Shown: one piece after another, positions 1-12,164 of the stretch
Layout: each line of letters starts with the position of its first letter
How positions within the stretch are numbered: the first letter of the stretch is position 1
Origin: Euptelea pleiosperma
Lineage: Eukaryota; Streptophyta; Magnoliopsida; Ranunculales; Eupteleaceae
Direction of reading: 5' to 3'
Assembly (NCBI GenBank): GCA_035048495.1
Contig: CM068545.1
Span: 43,828,450 to 43,892,449, forward strand
DNA: 64,000 nucleotides
The notes under the pieces: generated by a model
Database searches by the model: none
Told to the model about the DNA's origin: nothing
The model's input: only the letters and a program-made list of their open reading frames with translations
Program-made: the position numbers and the translations under genes

Positions 1-454
1 GTATGTTGAACGTCTTGATAGTAGGAGTATTTTTGTCTCAAGCCAAGCTCTCAAAGGACGAGGCGTTATGGTGTTTCTAGGACTCTCAAACCTCTCAATG
101 ATTTATAATTGAGAACTCTCTAATGGTGAAAAATGAAAATATGTATGTTTTTGGGCAATTCTTCTATTTTTATTAGTTGCTCAAAAGAGAATGGTAACTC
201 TTTCTTTATTTATGTGCGAAATTAATTATCATTGATAATTTATTTAAATAGTTTCTTTATTTTTAAAGTTTAAGTCTTTGATTAGGGAAAAATTTTCATT
301 ATTTCCAAAAGACTAAAAATTATGGAAAATTTTAATTAAAGCAATTAATGTGTAACTCAAAGATATTAATTATTTTAATTTTATCATTTGTCAAAAAAAT
401 CCTACTAAATGTGAATTACTCTAATACCCCTGGACAAAAGTTTAGGGTATTACA
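1..454 (-). mobile_element. T-1 element: 3' LTR, 5'-terminal part only
   Basis: This stretch is repeated, about 95% by eye, at 4851-5303. Both copies end in TTTAGGGTATTA(C/T)A, the reverse complement of the TGTAATACCC start seen on other T-family LTRs here. The element lies on the minus strand, so this is the start of its 3' LTR; the rest is left of the window. The base after the LTR begins a pyrimidine-rich strip that is a polypurine tract on the minus strand. No coding capacity is visible. Confidence 0.8.
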
Positions 455-467
455 ACCTCCTCCCTTA
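455..467 (-). other. Polypurine tract of T-1
   Basis: Plus strand ACCTCCTCCCTTA reads as TAAGGGAGGAGGT on the minus strand and abuts the TGTAATACCC end of the 3' LTR. This is the expected place and composition for the plus-strand primer of reverse transcription. Confidence 0.75.
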
Positions 468-1194
468 GAAGAATTTTGTCTTCGAAATTTAAAATATATT
501 TAATGAATTTTTTTTTCTAATCCATCACTTCAAATTAATCGATTAATCATTAAAGTCAAGTTTAGTTAGATCGGTCGACAAAACTTTATAATTAAACCCA
601 GTCAAATAGGTCAACTTAATTAATATAATAAATCTACTCAAATTGGTTATCTACACTAATCTAGTCCAACCTAGTCAAACTAATCATCTAATAACTTTAG
701 TCAACTTAGTTAGACTGGTTAAACTAGTCAATATAGTTAACATTAATTAAACTAATAAACTTAGTTAATCTATTCGGCCTAATCAACTGGTAAATTTAGT
801 CTATATGTTTTCCAATCATATTAATCAAGCTATTCAATTGATCAAATAGTCAGGATAGTCGGACTTCCAATTTATGTTTTTTTTTTATTAACATGTTCCT
901 ATATGCGTGATTATTAAAATCTTTCTTAAGTTCAATTTTTTTTTGTTAACCCTAAGGTCCAAATTTTATTTTTTTCCAAATGTACATATAATTTATCTCA
1001 ATTAATTATATGTGTGTAAATTATAAAATTTAAAAAATAATATGATCAAGTTATTAATTTTAAATGTATCAGAGTTCAATGGAGCCATCCTACGGTTCCT
1101 ATCACTAAGTTTTTATTTTAGTGTCCATAAATAATTATAAACAACTCAACTATGCATAGACCCATTATACACAAATTTCTAAGTATCTGAAGCC

Positions 1195-1210
1195 TATGCT
1201 CTGATATCAT
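1195..1210 (-). other. Primer binding site of T-1, initiator Met tRNA type
   Basis: The minus strand reads ATATCAGAGCATAGG directly after the LTR end GGGGCGTGACA and a short spacer. TATCAGAGC is the core of the plant tRNA-iMet primer site (TGGTATCAGAGC); the first bases are mutated. The site fixes the element's orientation and the LTR boundary at 1213. Confidence 0.75.
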
Positions 1211-1613
1211 TCTGTCACGCCCCGGATCCGGACACCCGGATCTGACCCGAATGCTTGAAAAATGACCCGTTTACCCAAGATCCAGAGTGTGATAAAAAAT
1301 AAAAAAAATAAAATGCTCCAAAATAATTCTTAAAAATGACCATAATTCATAATATATTAAAATAAAAATCTTTTGTAAATACGTTTTGGCTAAAACTTTT
1401 GTTTGATAGGCTTTTTGAATTAACTTTTCAGAATTTAAGCGAATAGACGTGTTAAATTTTTAAAAAATATAAATTGAATAAAAAAATATCTTATTAATTA
1501 TCTACTGTTAAAAGTCATTTTAAACATCTTTTGTAAATGCACTTTGTCCACAAATATCATTTATTATTTATTTTAACAATTTGACTCAGAAATCTGCCTA
1601 ACGATAACAGTAC

Positions 1614-3884
1614 TATAATGACTCATTTGCGTGATTATTAATTGTTTAGTTAATAATTAAATTATGTGATTATTTGAGATGCATTAATTAATAATTATTT
1701 GTTATATTTAATTAAGTAGGCTTTTTGAGCCAATTTTAGAGCCTTTTAGATTTGTTTATGATCTAGTTTAGTACCCGATTGTTATATATGGGCCCTAGGG
1801 CCATTTTTAGACCATTAGTAACTTATTTTAGGGTTTCTTGAGGGTTGATATAAATAGAACTTTTAAAGTGACGAAAATCACTTTTTTATTCTTAAAAATT
1901 AGAAACCTTATTTCCTCAATTCTTATTCTCTTTTTGGATTCAGATTTTATTATTGGGGTTCTTTGTTAAAGATCAAGACTAGAAGATCGTGTTTTTATCC
2001 TATTCTTCAGTTTTTCTTCATTTTTAGAGCATTACGAGGCGAGTAGAACTTCTTTAAACCTTTTTTTGATTTATTTATTTTCATAATATGTGATTTTGGT
2101 TGATTAATTATGTTTGAAAATTTTTCTTGTTAGATTTAAATTAATATAATGAGCATCATGCTTAATCTCTAATTTTGTTATTAAGAAATCATGTAGAAAC
2201 TGGTGGTAAATCTATGAAAATGAAATACTATAATCTTTAATTTTCTTTAGATTTTTTTGAAATTATAGAAAAGTAGTTTATTGTAGGAATTTTATCTTAT
2301 TCGTTTTTCAACCTTTTTGAGCTCTATTTTTTTTAAATTGTGTATTTTGAAATATAAAATACAGTAGTATTTTTTTTAGAATTTAATAAGAATCACAAGA
2401 GTTCCAAAATTTAAAATTTTATTTTACTCATTATTATTAAAATTGTAATTTTTGTCAGAATTTTATCTTATTCGTTTTTTAATATTTTTGAGTTCTATTT
2501 TTTTAAATCGCATGTTTCGAAAAAGTAGAATAAGTGGTATTTTTTTTGTAGAATTTAATAGGAATCACAGAATTCTCAAAATTCAAAATATCAATTTGGT
2601 ATTAATTAATTTCTAGATAATTTTAATTTAATGTTAGATTTTAGGGTTTTAAAAAAATAAGTTAATGTTTATTTAAGAAATTATTGATTTGAGAATAAAT
2701 CATATAGTTAAGATTATTTTTATGTTATAAAATAATAATTGAATTAATCTTGATGATTATATGAATATATTGAAGTTATTGAATTATCATTGCGGATGAT
2801 CAATAATTATTGTATTTATCATTTATTGATGTCTATTGTCGATTATTAGGTACGCATATCGAGTTTTGAATTATTATTAATCAATAATTTCCATGTGTCA
2901 TATATTCATACTATTAATGTGTATTCCACTAATATTTTATGGGAAAACATTTTGATATGATATTTGTGGTAGGTTATACACACCTACATTCTAGAATAGT
3001 CCGAAGTGTTGATTGGCGCATGAGCACCTCGGATATGTTATTAAGTAGTCATGTATAATCATAAATGGTAAGAGTATCTGTGGTGTTGGTTGGGGTACGG
3101 ACACTTAGATATATCATTGGGAACAATTCGTTCAACCCTAAATTAAGGGCGCCTCGAGTGACAATTCGTTCAAGCTCCAGGTCACCCTTCGGGTGTAAAT
3201 ACCCACTGTTAGTCACGTGCAAAATTTTGAAAGTTAAGCTATGAGTCAGTACATGCTAGTCCATGTGTCTATCATCATCACATTGTACGGTTAATTAAAT
3301 TATTTATTCTTATTCATGTTCGAAGATTTAATTGTATATTGGTATGAGATGATTGCTGTGGATGTCATTTGTTGATCTCCTTAACATGTATCTTTTGTAG
3401 ATCTGTTCTTTGATATTTCATACATCTCTTAAGCCATGTTCATATATTAGTTATATTTGAGAAAATATTGTGCAAGTTGTTATGAACACCTACATACGTG
3501 CACTAGGAGGGTTTAATGTAGTTGTTACTTGCGAGTCGGTTGGACTCACCCTTCGTGGGCACTCTCTTTTCAGGTCAACACAAACAGTAGGATTGCAAGC
3601 AGGATCTTTCAGATCCGCTTGGATTTTTAGAAAGTAGTTTTTTTTTACTTTGAGGGAATTTATGTAGTAAGGACTGGGTTGTATTACTTTAAGCCATTTG
3701 GTTACCTTTTTAAGGTTTTGAATTAATTTGGATATTCAGTTTCTTTCATTTAATTCTTCAGTTGGCTCGTATTTAATCAAGTTGCACTACATATTTATGA
3801 TGTGTGTTGGGGATTCATTCCCGATCGCACATCGGGATTTGTGTTGACATTAGATATGCTGGACCTAGGCCGCGGGGCTTGACA
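1614..3884 (+). mobile_element. T-2: solo LTR nested in the T-1 5' LTR
   Basis: The end GGCTTGACA at 3884, a GGGCCCTAGGGCCC-like block near 1790 and a TATAAATA box match plus-strand T-family LTRs. The left edge is less certain. I place it at TATAATGACTC (1614) because the preceding AGTAC (1609-1613) can pair with GGTAC (3885-3889) as a five-base target duplication with one mismatch, which assumes TG has decayed to TA. No internal region is seen, so it is a solo LTR. It is about 2.3 kb and non-coding. Confidence 0.5.
1849..1856 (+). promoter_or_regulatory. TATA box of T-2 LTR
   Basis: TATAAATA sits about 50 bp downstream of the GGGCCC-rich block and upstream of a polypyrimidine leader. It is a plausible LTR core promoter, unsupported beyond motif and position. 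Confidence 0.45.
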
Positions 3885-5303
3885 GGTACCCTGGTAATAC
3901 GTAAAATAGTTATAAGTACCTCATATCTATTAAAATTAATGCATCTGTTAAGGATTCATGACAATATATCTAAAGGGTTAAATCAAAGAGTCTAGGAAGT
4001 CAAATATTGATCATCCACATGATTATAAAAAATTAAAGAAAGTTTTAAATAATATACAATGTGAGTCTTTAACAAATACATTTATAAAAATGATAGAAAT
4101 AATAAATATTTAGAATCCTGCATCGATCTCATCGACATTCTCAATTGTCCATCCGATTTTTTTATGTTATCGTCTTCATCATGTGCATCAACTCCGAAAT
4201 TCACACTGTCCTCAATTAAGTATGAAATATTTGATAAATACAATGAGCCAAAGCCCAATAGATAATTCACTGTACACCGCATACATATCACGGATAATAT
4301 CGCATATTCTAACTCAAAAACCATGACATATTTAATGCATAACAGATAATATAAATCAGTTATACCAACCAAGAATAATAAATATTTCTCACAGTTATCC
4401 CAATATTATTATATTCATATGACTGTAACTACAACCCAATCTTGGGTCTCCTTCTCCTTCCCATGTCGGGAATAGCCAAAAGGCTCTTTTATAGGGGTCT
4501 GGGGTCTTTCACCATAGGGCTCCAAGCCCTTCTTAATTTTTATTTTCGTCGGTATCTATTAGGATCACACCCGAACTAACACTTCAATATTATAAAAATT
4601 ATTATCTATAACATTTTTTTTCTGGCACACCAGCCGATCCGATCAGATCCGAATCACAATAATGTCCACAATATCATCAATTAAGCACATACATATAACA
4701 TGATTAATAAAGTAAAATAAGGAAGATTATCTATTAAAATATGTAGATGTATCTACCTTGTCCGTTGATCTTCATTCGCACTTAAATCAATGGTGAAAAA
4801 GTAACCACAAATGTCTTTACCGAGTGTCGTTAGACGAAGCTAAGATTCGAGTATGTTGAACGTCTCGATAGTAGGAGCATTTTTGTCTCAAGCCAATGTC
4901 TCAATGGGTGAGGCGTTATGGTGTTTCTAGGACTCTCAAAGCTCTCAACGATTCATAATGGAGAACTCTCTAATGGTGAAAAATGAAAATGTATATGTTT
5001 TTGGGCGATTCTTCTATTTTATTAGTTGCTCAAAAGAGAATGACAAGTCTTTCTTTATTTATGTGCACAATTAATTATCATTGATAATTTATTTAAATAA
5101 TTTCTTTATTTTTAAAGTTTAAGTCTTTGATTAGGGAAAGATTTTCATTATTTTTAAAAGACTAAAAGTTATGGAAAATTTTAATTAAAGCAATTAATGT
5201 GTAACTCAAAGATATTAATTATTTTAATTTTATCATTTGTCAAAAAAATCCTACTAAATGTGAATTACTCTAATACCCCTGGACAAAAGTTTAGGGTATT
5301 ATA

Positions 5304-7510
5304 CCTTAGAATCAACAAAATTTATATATTTTCGGTTCACTTATCCTGTAAAATGCAGAATCCTTTGCACAGTAGAAGTATCGGATATTGTATCCGCACT
5401 TGGGGTTAGGGTATTAGCGCATTATCGGAATACACGAAAATAGAAAATGCATGCGGAATGGTGAGAAAGATGGATCGATTTTAAAAACATATTTTTTTGG
5501 AGATGGAGATTATCAATATTGAAGCAACGCAAATCAAATAACATGAATCACACAAATCAACAAACTTTATTAATTAGTATTCAAATTGAACTTGCATTAA
5601 CTTACCAACATTTTAAAGAGAGTAGAGATTAAAGAGAGAAAATACTTACCAACTTACTAAGAAAAGGGATCGAGCAACCAAAAAGGAGGTGCCCGACTTG
5701 TGTGAATAATTGAGGTCGGGAGGTGGTCGGAAGTTGGTAGAGCATGTTGCCTGAATTGACAAAAGAAGTGAAGGTGATGGTTTATTGGGAGGAGTCTGGA
5801 GAGTAGTGCAGTTCAGGTTGGATGATGAGGGCAGGCAGTCCATTCGGGCGGCAACAAGGAATGGTGGAGGCTTGGTTGCATGACCTGCAACTCCGACCCA
5901 CACCGATGCTAATAATGACAGGGACGGTGGTGGTGTTGCCCTCCTCCATGCTGTTGCGATGGAATGGAGGTGCTAGCTGTGTAGAAAAAGGAGATGTAAT
6001 GTTGCTGATTGTGGCTGTAGTGGAGCACGTTGTAGGGATGTGTTCTTTCCACTGTGGAGAAGGAGGGTGGATCTGGGATGACCGTTGATTGCTAGCCGTG
6101 GAGTTGCAGGTTTCAAATCACACCGATGATGGGAGAGGACGTTTTCCATGAGATGATACACCAGTGGAGAGGGTTGCAGCTAGATCTTCACGTGATGGAG
6201 GTGTGATAGTGGTTCTTGGAGCGGCTTTACTGGACCGCAAGGTATAGCAGCGAGGAACATGGCAGCTTGGGAGTGCAGCCAAGGTTGAAGGGGAAGAGCC
6301 CGGTCGTAGCAGCGATGGTTGGGAGGTCTGCCACCAGTCCGGTGAGCTGTGGAGGAGGTTCTTGTGGGGTCCAATGGGAGAGATGGCTGAGAGAGGAATG
6401 AAGAGATTGGGGAATAGAGAATAGTTGAGACCGTTTTAGGGTTTGGGGATGTGGGAGATAGAGGGAAGGTGGGAGTCACCTTCTAAGGATATGTTTATTC
6501 TCTTTTTATGTGGGGGGAAAGGGTCACCCTAGAGGAGCCGTGAAAGCTCCAAGCGCATAATACAGTTGGGTCCCACCTCCACTTATGCTCTTTTGTTGCC
6601 CAAATGGCCATCCTCTTTCCTTTGAAGTCCACTATCCACCCTTCCTTCATGCATTCTCCCCTTGTATTTTCCAAAACTAATTTTTTTTATTTTGTAAAAC
6701 TAATGCCACCCATGCCCCTCTATGAATCTAGACCATTCATATAATATGGATCACTTCCACATGGTTGCATCTCCTTAGGTGCTCACATGATTCATTTTTG
6801 TTGTCTCTTAGTCCTCCGTTCATCTTCTCACATGTTGAGATTCCCATGCCTTTGTGCCATGTCATCAATCGACTACACTTTCCTTGGACTGTTGTCCACA
6901 TCTTTGGATCAAGACCATCACCTTGGTCCAATTTTTTGGCTTAGCATTGAGGCTTGAATCTGTTGCCTGACATCTTCGCCCACCAATTAGTCTATCAAGT
7001 TGGATATCTGTCTTGACTCATATACGTGGCCCATGATCTTGGTGACATGACCCATTGGCTTATTGGATTTCTTAGTAACCATCTCATGGATTCAACATCA
7101 GATGTGCTTCACATAGTAGTAGTAGCTTGTGTGTCCATTGGCTTTTCTTTTGTGATTCTCATCGGGTTTTTGGCCAAGCGTTCTAGATCTTGAGGATCTT
7201 CCTGATAGGATCTTGTATGAGGTAGGCTCATAAGTTGGCACATTAGATCACCTCCAGATTACTTGTAGAATTGACGGAGATTCTTGTGATCGATCGTTGG
7301 GTTCAGATCTCGAGAATCATCTGATCCGGATTTCCTACAATAATGAAAAGTGCGTAATGAGACTTTATCAGAACGACTTTATATCTAGACTTTCGAAAGT
7401 GTGTTTAATTCATGCAAATATACCATTTCGTCCAAAAAAGTGTGTTCTATGCAACAGAAGAGACTCTTACATAGAAAAGTTGGTAAAAATGCCAGTTTTA
7501 CGTAAGAGAG
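5304..7510 (-). mobile_element. A-1: Athila-type LTR, minus strand, truncated at both ends by insertions
   Basis: The left part carries the reverse complement of the Athila LTR tail (near 5340-5420: TTCGGTTCACTT, then ATCCGCACTTGGGG). The right part (7300-7510) carries the reverse complement of the LTR head (GTGTGTTCTATGCAACAG, ACGTAAGAGAG). The last ~50 bases expected at the head are missing because Tat begins at 7511; the first ~150 bases expected at the tail are missing because T-1 abuts at 5303. This is the oldest layer visible. ORFs at 5646-6479 on both strands are G/C-rich LTR body without recognisable protein. Confidence 0.75.
5875..5891 (-). repeat. GTTGCA hairpin in A-1 LTR
   Basis: GTTGCA, five-base loop TGACC, TGCAAC: a perfect 6-bp inverted repeat. 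It belongs to the recurrent GTTGCA/TGCAAC hairpin family seen in the other Athila-type LTRs of this window. Confidence 0.6.
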
Positions 7511-7584
7511 TGTGATAACTATAGGTACCATAATTTCACCTCTATAGCACGTGGCAGATTCGGGGCACAATAGTCCTTCATTGG

Positions 7585-7870
7585 ATGCTCCGTAGGAGTA
7601 CTGACCAGCTGACGGGCTATGACCAGCTGGTGGCTCGTGACTAGCTGGCGGCTCGTGACCAGTTGGCGGTTCGTCACCAGATGGCGGCACGTAACCAGTT
7701 GGCCGCTTGTGACCAGACAACGGCCCGTGACCAGCTGGCGGCTCATGAACCGGCTGACGGCCCAAGATCTCCTAAAGATCCCGGACCACTTGACAACCCA
7801 TTTCCAGCTGACGATTTAGACTAGCTGGCGACCCGAAACCAGCTGGTAGACCATGATCACCAGACGGTCT
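7585..7870 (+). repeat. ~21-bp imperfect tandem repeats in Tat LTR U3
   Basis: At least eight units of the type GACCAGCTGGCGGCTCGT follow each other, with variants such as CACCAGATGGCGGCACGT. Read on the minus strand they encode repeated P-P-A-G-H-E-like hexa/heptapeptides. Similar units recur in the pol linker (16560-16760) and in the antisense gene (56040-56240). Confidence 0.8.
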
Positions 7871-8132
7871 TGGATCGTCGGACTGTGCAAATCCACTGGT
7901 CGAGCCATACTGGCCAGATACTCGTGGGCCCCGGGACAAAGACAAGGTTCTAAGGCGGACAAGAGCGGTCCCGGCCGGTCCTCCCCTTTTGGGACAAAGA
8001 AGGACACTCAACAAACACAGAACGGGACCGCTAACAGGAAGTGGGATGGAACAAAAGTGAGCGGGCCACCTCCAGCCTGACTAAGGGAAAGAGACTTGAA
8101 AACAGAACAGAGAGAGGAACAGAGACGGGGTC

Positions 8133-8140
8133 TATAAATA
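8133..8140 (+). promoter_or_regulatory. TATA box of Tat LTR
   Basis: TATAAATA preceded by a G-rich run and followed by GAGGACCCC. Transcription would be expected to start about 25-35 bases downstream, leaving roughly 460 bases of R-U5 before the primer site. Confidence 0.65.
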
Positions 8141-8638
8141 GAGGACCCCTCCCTTACAAAGAAGGACCCCTTTTTTTTAGCAGAACAAATCCCTCATCAG
8201 AGAAGGGAGAAAGAGAAAGAGAACCAAAGAAGGACCCGAAACTACCTTTTCCTTTCCTTGAGAGATAACCTTTGTGTGTGTCTTGCCGCAGTGGAGCCTT
8301 TTGTAACTTGATCGTCGGAGTGTCTTTGGCAGGTACACAACCCACCTTGCTTCGGAGGATGTGAACGAGGAGCAGGAGCGGATCTGGAGTTGCAGCAGGC
8401 GAAAGGATGGAGTCTCGAAGATGGAGAAGGCTTTCTACTGCCACTCTCTTGTTGGCAACCGACTTCAGCCTTGCATAGGCGATTTTCCTAGAGTCGGACA
8501 TCTTTTGCTTGAGATTTGTAGAGCTGTTTGGAGTGTGAAGAGGTTTTATGTCCCAAAAGAAAAGATTCTATTAATAGAAAGTATCTGTTTACTTTGAGGG
8601 TGGGAGGGTGAGATTACAGTTTTTGCCCTCACATCTTT

Positions 8639-8655
8639 TGGCGCCGTCTGTGGGA
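8639..8655 (+). other. Tat primer binding site
   Basis: TGGCGCCGTCTGTGGG follows the LTR end CCCTCACA after a five-base spacer. This word is commonly found at this place in plant Tat elements. I do not assign the priming tRNA. Confidence 0.6.
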
Positions 8656-8693
8656 AGAGACAAGAAGCTTCCTAGCGCGATAGAGAAAAAGCG

Positions 8694-10089
8694 ATGGTGG
8701 TAACACAGCAAACCAGTTCCTGAAGAAGAGAAGTCGTGAATCGCGACGCGGACCTAAGAGACACCTTGACAGAAATAAGAAGATCCAGGAATGAGCAGGA
8801 GGTTCAACTGCTAGAAATAGAGAAACTGTGAAGAGAGAATGATCGGCTCAGATGCCAAATAGAGAAGCAGCCCATCAACGCATACTATGGGTCAGACAAC
8901 AACGACGAGGAGCATCCGGTAAAACATCGAGACGTAACAAGGAGCCGCCGGAGGAACTCTGCCTCAGAAGAGTTTGACCTCAGGAACCATCGGCACAAAG
9001 AAAGAAATGAATCCTTCACCAGGAGGGTAGCAAAGCCAGACCCCACTTACTATGGTGGAAGTTTCCAATCGTCGGAGTGGGTTACCAAATGACAAATAGC
9101 AAACCTAGTCGCAGAACTACTAGGCAAGAACGAGATGCTTGCCAACAAGATGACAACCATAGCAACTCGCGTACCTCAGGATTCTCCTTTTGTGGAGGAT
9201 ATTCAAAAATATCAATCTCTGAGCTCATTTTCTTATCCAAAGTACCCGACCTATGCGGGAACATCTGATCCGGTGAACTACGTGCTACGCTTCAGAAAGG
9301 TGATGACCATGTGGGAGTTCGAGAACCGACTACTGTGCCGAATGTTTCCCTCCACCTTAAGCGATGGAGCCCTCGTTTGGTTCAATCAGCTGCCTCTCTG
9401 GTCAATCCACAATTTCACTGAGCTTAGCACCAAGTTCATCGCTCAATACTCTTGTAACAAGCTGTGCAGCAAGGACGTGGACGTACTCTTCGACATCAGG
9501 AAAAACTCCAATGAGATGATCAGGGAGTTTACCAAGAGATTCCGGGCGGTGATGATGACAATAGAGCAGTGCGACAATAAGCACGCCATCACTGCTTACC
9601 GAAAAGCACTTCTAGTCGCTGTTGATCTCTATCGGTCTTTGACCATGAATCGGCCCTGCATATGGAGGCGCTATTCGAAAGAACGGAAAAATACACCAAG
9701 TTGGAGGACGACATCTACATGAAGTGTCGGAGTCTCCAAAGGAAGAGAAACTGAAGAAAGACGCAAAGAAATAAGGAAAAGGCCTGGTGGCGGCGAGACC
9801 GTTGGGGATAGTGAGGCTTGGAGATTGGAGGGCGTTTGCCTGGTTAAACGCATCCCTCGGCCAAGTGCTCAATCGGATCAAAGACGAGAAATACTTGAGA
9901 TGGCCCCAGCCCATGAATCAGGAGACAAAAGACATGAGAGATTAGAGCAAGTTCTGTGATTTTCACAAAGATCATGGACACGACATCGATAATGCTGGAT
10001 CCTGCGGCATTGGATTCGAGATTTGATCGAGCAAGGCTATCTAAAGCAATCTTAGCCCAAGGGGAAGCCGGAGAACAGGGGGCGAGGCC
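8694..10089 (+). pseudogene. gag: Tat gag, decayed
   Basis: The reading frame opens at ATG 8694 and runs through three TGA stops (8721 and roughly 8829 and 9090). It then has a clean stretch to 9655 with the retrotransposon gag core: a segment beginning DPVNYVLRF, a W-F-x-Q-L motif and SIHNFTELSTKFIAQY (about 9267-9460). Frame changes near 9655 and 9725 split the rest. A nucleocapsid-like finger CDFHKDHGHD is readable near 9954-9985. Gag would form the virus-like particle in the cytoplasm and bind element RNA. Each TGA is consistent with CGA to TGA. T-3 interrupts the gene at 10090; the end of gag resumes at 13537. Confidence 0.8.
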
Positions 10090-11449
10090 CCACGTTCCCC
10101 GAACTTTCGTTCTAGGGTATTATGGTAAATTCACCTAATAAATGAAAACCTGAAACTTTTTCAGACTCTTATTATTATTTTTATTGTTAAATATCATGTA
10201 TGAGTATGTATATTTAATTTAATTTCATTCTGACAATTTTGAAAAAAACCTGCTATTTTTGAAACTCGCTCTTTAGGGCTAAATTCCTACTAAAAATAAT
10301 GAATCATAACTTGCAGGGGACTTTTTCTTGCTGCAACTAATATTCCAGAACTTTTATAAAAAAATTATTTTGTGGGCCCGAGACTCCAAAAATATTCCTA
10401 TTTTATCCTTATCAACTTACCTGTGAAATTTGGAAGCTTTCCTGATACATGAAAACCCTAGCGGGAGATTTCAGGAGATTTTGACAAAAATAGTATTTTC
10501 GTAATTTTTAAACTTTCCTACTATTATTATATTTTTAAAAATAATATTTAATTATATTTTATTTATTTAATAAGCGTGGGACCCGCAAATCACTTTCGGG
10601 TCATTCCAATGTCATTTGACACTTTTCTAGGATTTTGAACGTTTTTATGATTTGTGTGTGTGACATGTGTCAATACCTTATTGTATGGACTTCTAAATTA
10701 TATAATATAGTTTAATTGAATTAATTTATAATTATTTGTGTTATGATTGTTGGGTGGGGCCGTATGGCTGATCTAGAAGTCTTTTGGGCTTAATAATATT
10801 CTTAAATGAAGCCTGTTGATGTATATGGGCCTTGGGCCCATTCTTAACCCATTAATAGTGTAAAATATAAGTTTTTGAGGGTTGAAAAAGTCATCCCTTT
10901 GCTAGTTACGAATTTCAACAAAATAGAAACCCTAATCCTTCCCTAAACCTATTTATTAAAAACCCTAAAGCTTTAGAAGTTTTCAAAACTAAACTCCATT
11001 AAAGAATAGAGCAAGCTCCATTAAATCTCCATCCGGGTACCGATCGCACTCGAGCAAGAAGGGAGAATTGGCGGGGACTCCGATTTGAAGAACATACTCT
11101 GAGGAGAGGACGATCCGACGACTTTCAAATTTGAAGAAACTTTTAATTTCATTAAAGTTCAAGAAACCTTAAGGTAAGTGCGCTTGATCCATCCTATACT
11201 TATTTTTCTTCAAGATTTTGTTTCTCTTTCATTAGATAATGGTTGATACTCATTATAAATTAATTTCAACAATATTTATTTTATTCTTATTGGGTTGATC
11301 TTTATTTTGGGCCACCATGATGGGTTGGGCCATCGTCTATTTTGTACCTATAACGGATAACTATGTTCTTTATCATTTTCGTTGTATTTTCATAATTAAA
11401 ATATTTTTATAATTATTTTTTCTAAATACCTCTGTGAATCTATTTTTCA

Positions 11450-12110
11450 AAACCGTTTAGTTTATATTTTTCTGATTTTTATTGATTAAGTTATGATTTT
11501 TCTAAGTTGTATGACTTTACCAAAAAAACCCAGAATTTTAGATTTTACACGGTCCGATTCACTTGGGATTTCGATCTATATTTTTAACCTAAATATTTTT
11601 CTAATTATTTTTCATGGATACCTCTATCAATCTAGTTTCTAGAACCTTTGAGTTTATATTTTTTTGATTTGTATCAATTAAGTTATGATTTTTCAAACGT
11701 ACTGGACTTTTCTGTAAAGCCCAGAATTCCAGATTTTACACAGTCCACTTCACTTGAGATTTCGATCTATATTTTTGACCTAAATATTTTTTTAATTATT
11801 TTTCATAGATACCTCTATCAATTTAGTTTCTATAACCCTTAAGTTTGTATTTTTCTAATATGTATTGATTAAGTTATGAGTTTTTAAATGTGCGGGACTT
11901 TTCTGTATCCCAGATTCTGTCCGGCCCAATTAATTAAGATTTTTGACCTATATTTTGAATTCGAATATTTTTCTATTTATTTTTTTTTAAAATCTTTGTA
12001 AATCTAATTTTTAAATCCATTGAGTTTATATTTTTCTAATTAATATTTATTTAGTTATGATTTTTATAATGCAGTATATTTTTTTGTAAAAAACCTATTA
12101 ATTGTTCGTG
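11450..12110 (+). repeat. ~187-bp tandem array within T-3 (about 4 units)
   Basis: Landmark AGTTTATATTTTTCT recurs at about 11459, 11649, 11840 and 12021. Each unit also has a TTACACGGTCC-type word and CGATCTATATTTTT. Units diverge by 10-25% by eye. Counterparts: about 1 unit in T-4, about 6 in T-5, about 5 in T-7. Confidence 0.75.
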
Positions 12111-12164
12111 GTTCGATCATGATTATTAATTATTAAGGTTTTAACCTTGTTGTTTGACTAAACC

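Larger units (their letters stand above)
455..1212 (-). mobile_element. T-1 internal region, 758 bp, non-coding (LARD-like)
   Basis: Only about 0.76 kb separates the two T-1 LTRs, bounded by a polypurine tract on one side and a tRNA-iMet primer site on the other. It is very AT-rich, with repeated TAGTCAA/TTAATCAA-type words and no ORF. An element with LTRs of roughly 1.8 kb or more and no gag or pol must have been mobilised by proteins of a related autonomous element. It fits the LARD (large retrotransposon derivative) class. Confidence 0.7.
1213..5303 (-). mobile_element. T-1 element: 5' LTR, split by T-2
   Basis: On the minus strand this LTR starts TATAATACCC at 5303 and ends GGGGCGTGACA at 1213, next to the iMet primer site. 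The terminal ~90 bases closely match the end of T-5 (32905 onward). The 4440-4540 block resembles the conserved GGGTCTCC...CTTTCACC(A/C)TAGGG block of other T LTRs. A plus-strand LTR (T-2) interrupts it, leaving about 1.8 kb of LTR sequence. Short ORFs inside (for example 4082-4372) show no family resemblance and are probably chance. Confidence 0.75.
7511..8633 (+). mobile_element. Tat 5' LTR
   Basis: Starts TGTGATAACT and ends CCCTCACA, so its termini form the short inverted repeat TGTGA/TCACA. The start coincides with the loss of A-1 homology, and the end is followed after five bases by a primer-site sequence. At 1.1 kb it is much shorter than the T and A LTRs. It contains ~21-bp repeats (7585-7860) and a TATAAATA box. 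Several ORFs on both strands within it overlap the repeats and look like by-products. Confidence 0.75.

Noticed and set aside
4082..4372. 96-codon minus-strand ORF as a possible host gene
   Set aside because: Lies inside the T-1 LTR, very AT-rich, no recognisable domain, and is not preserved in other T LTRs.
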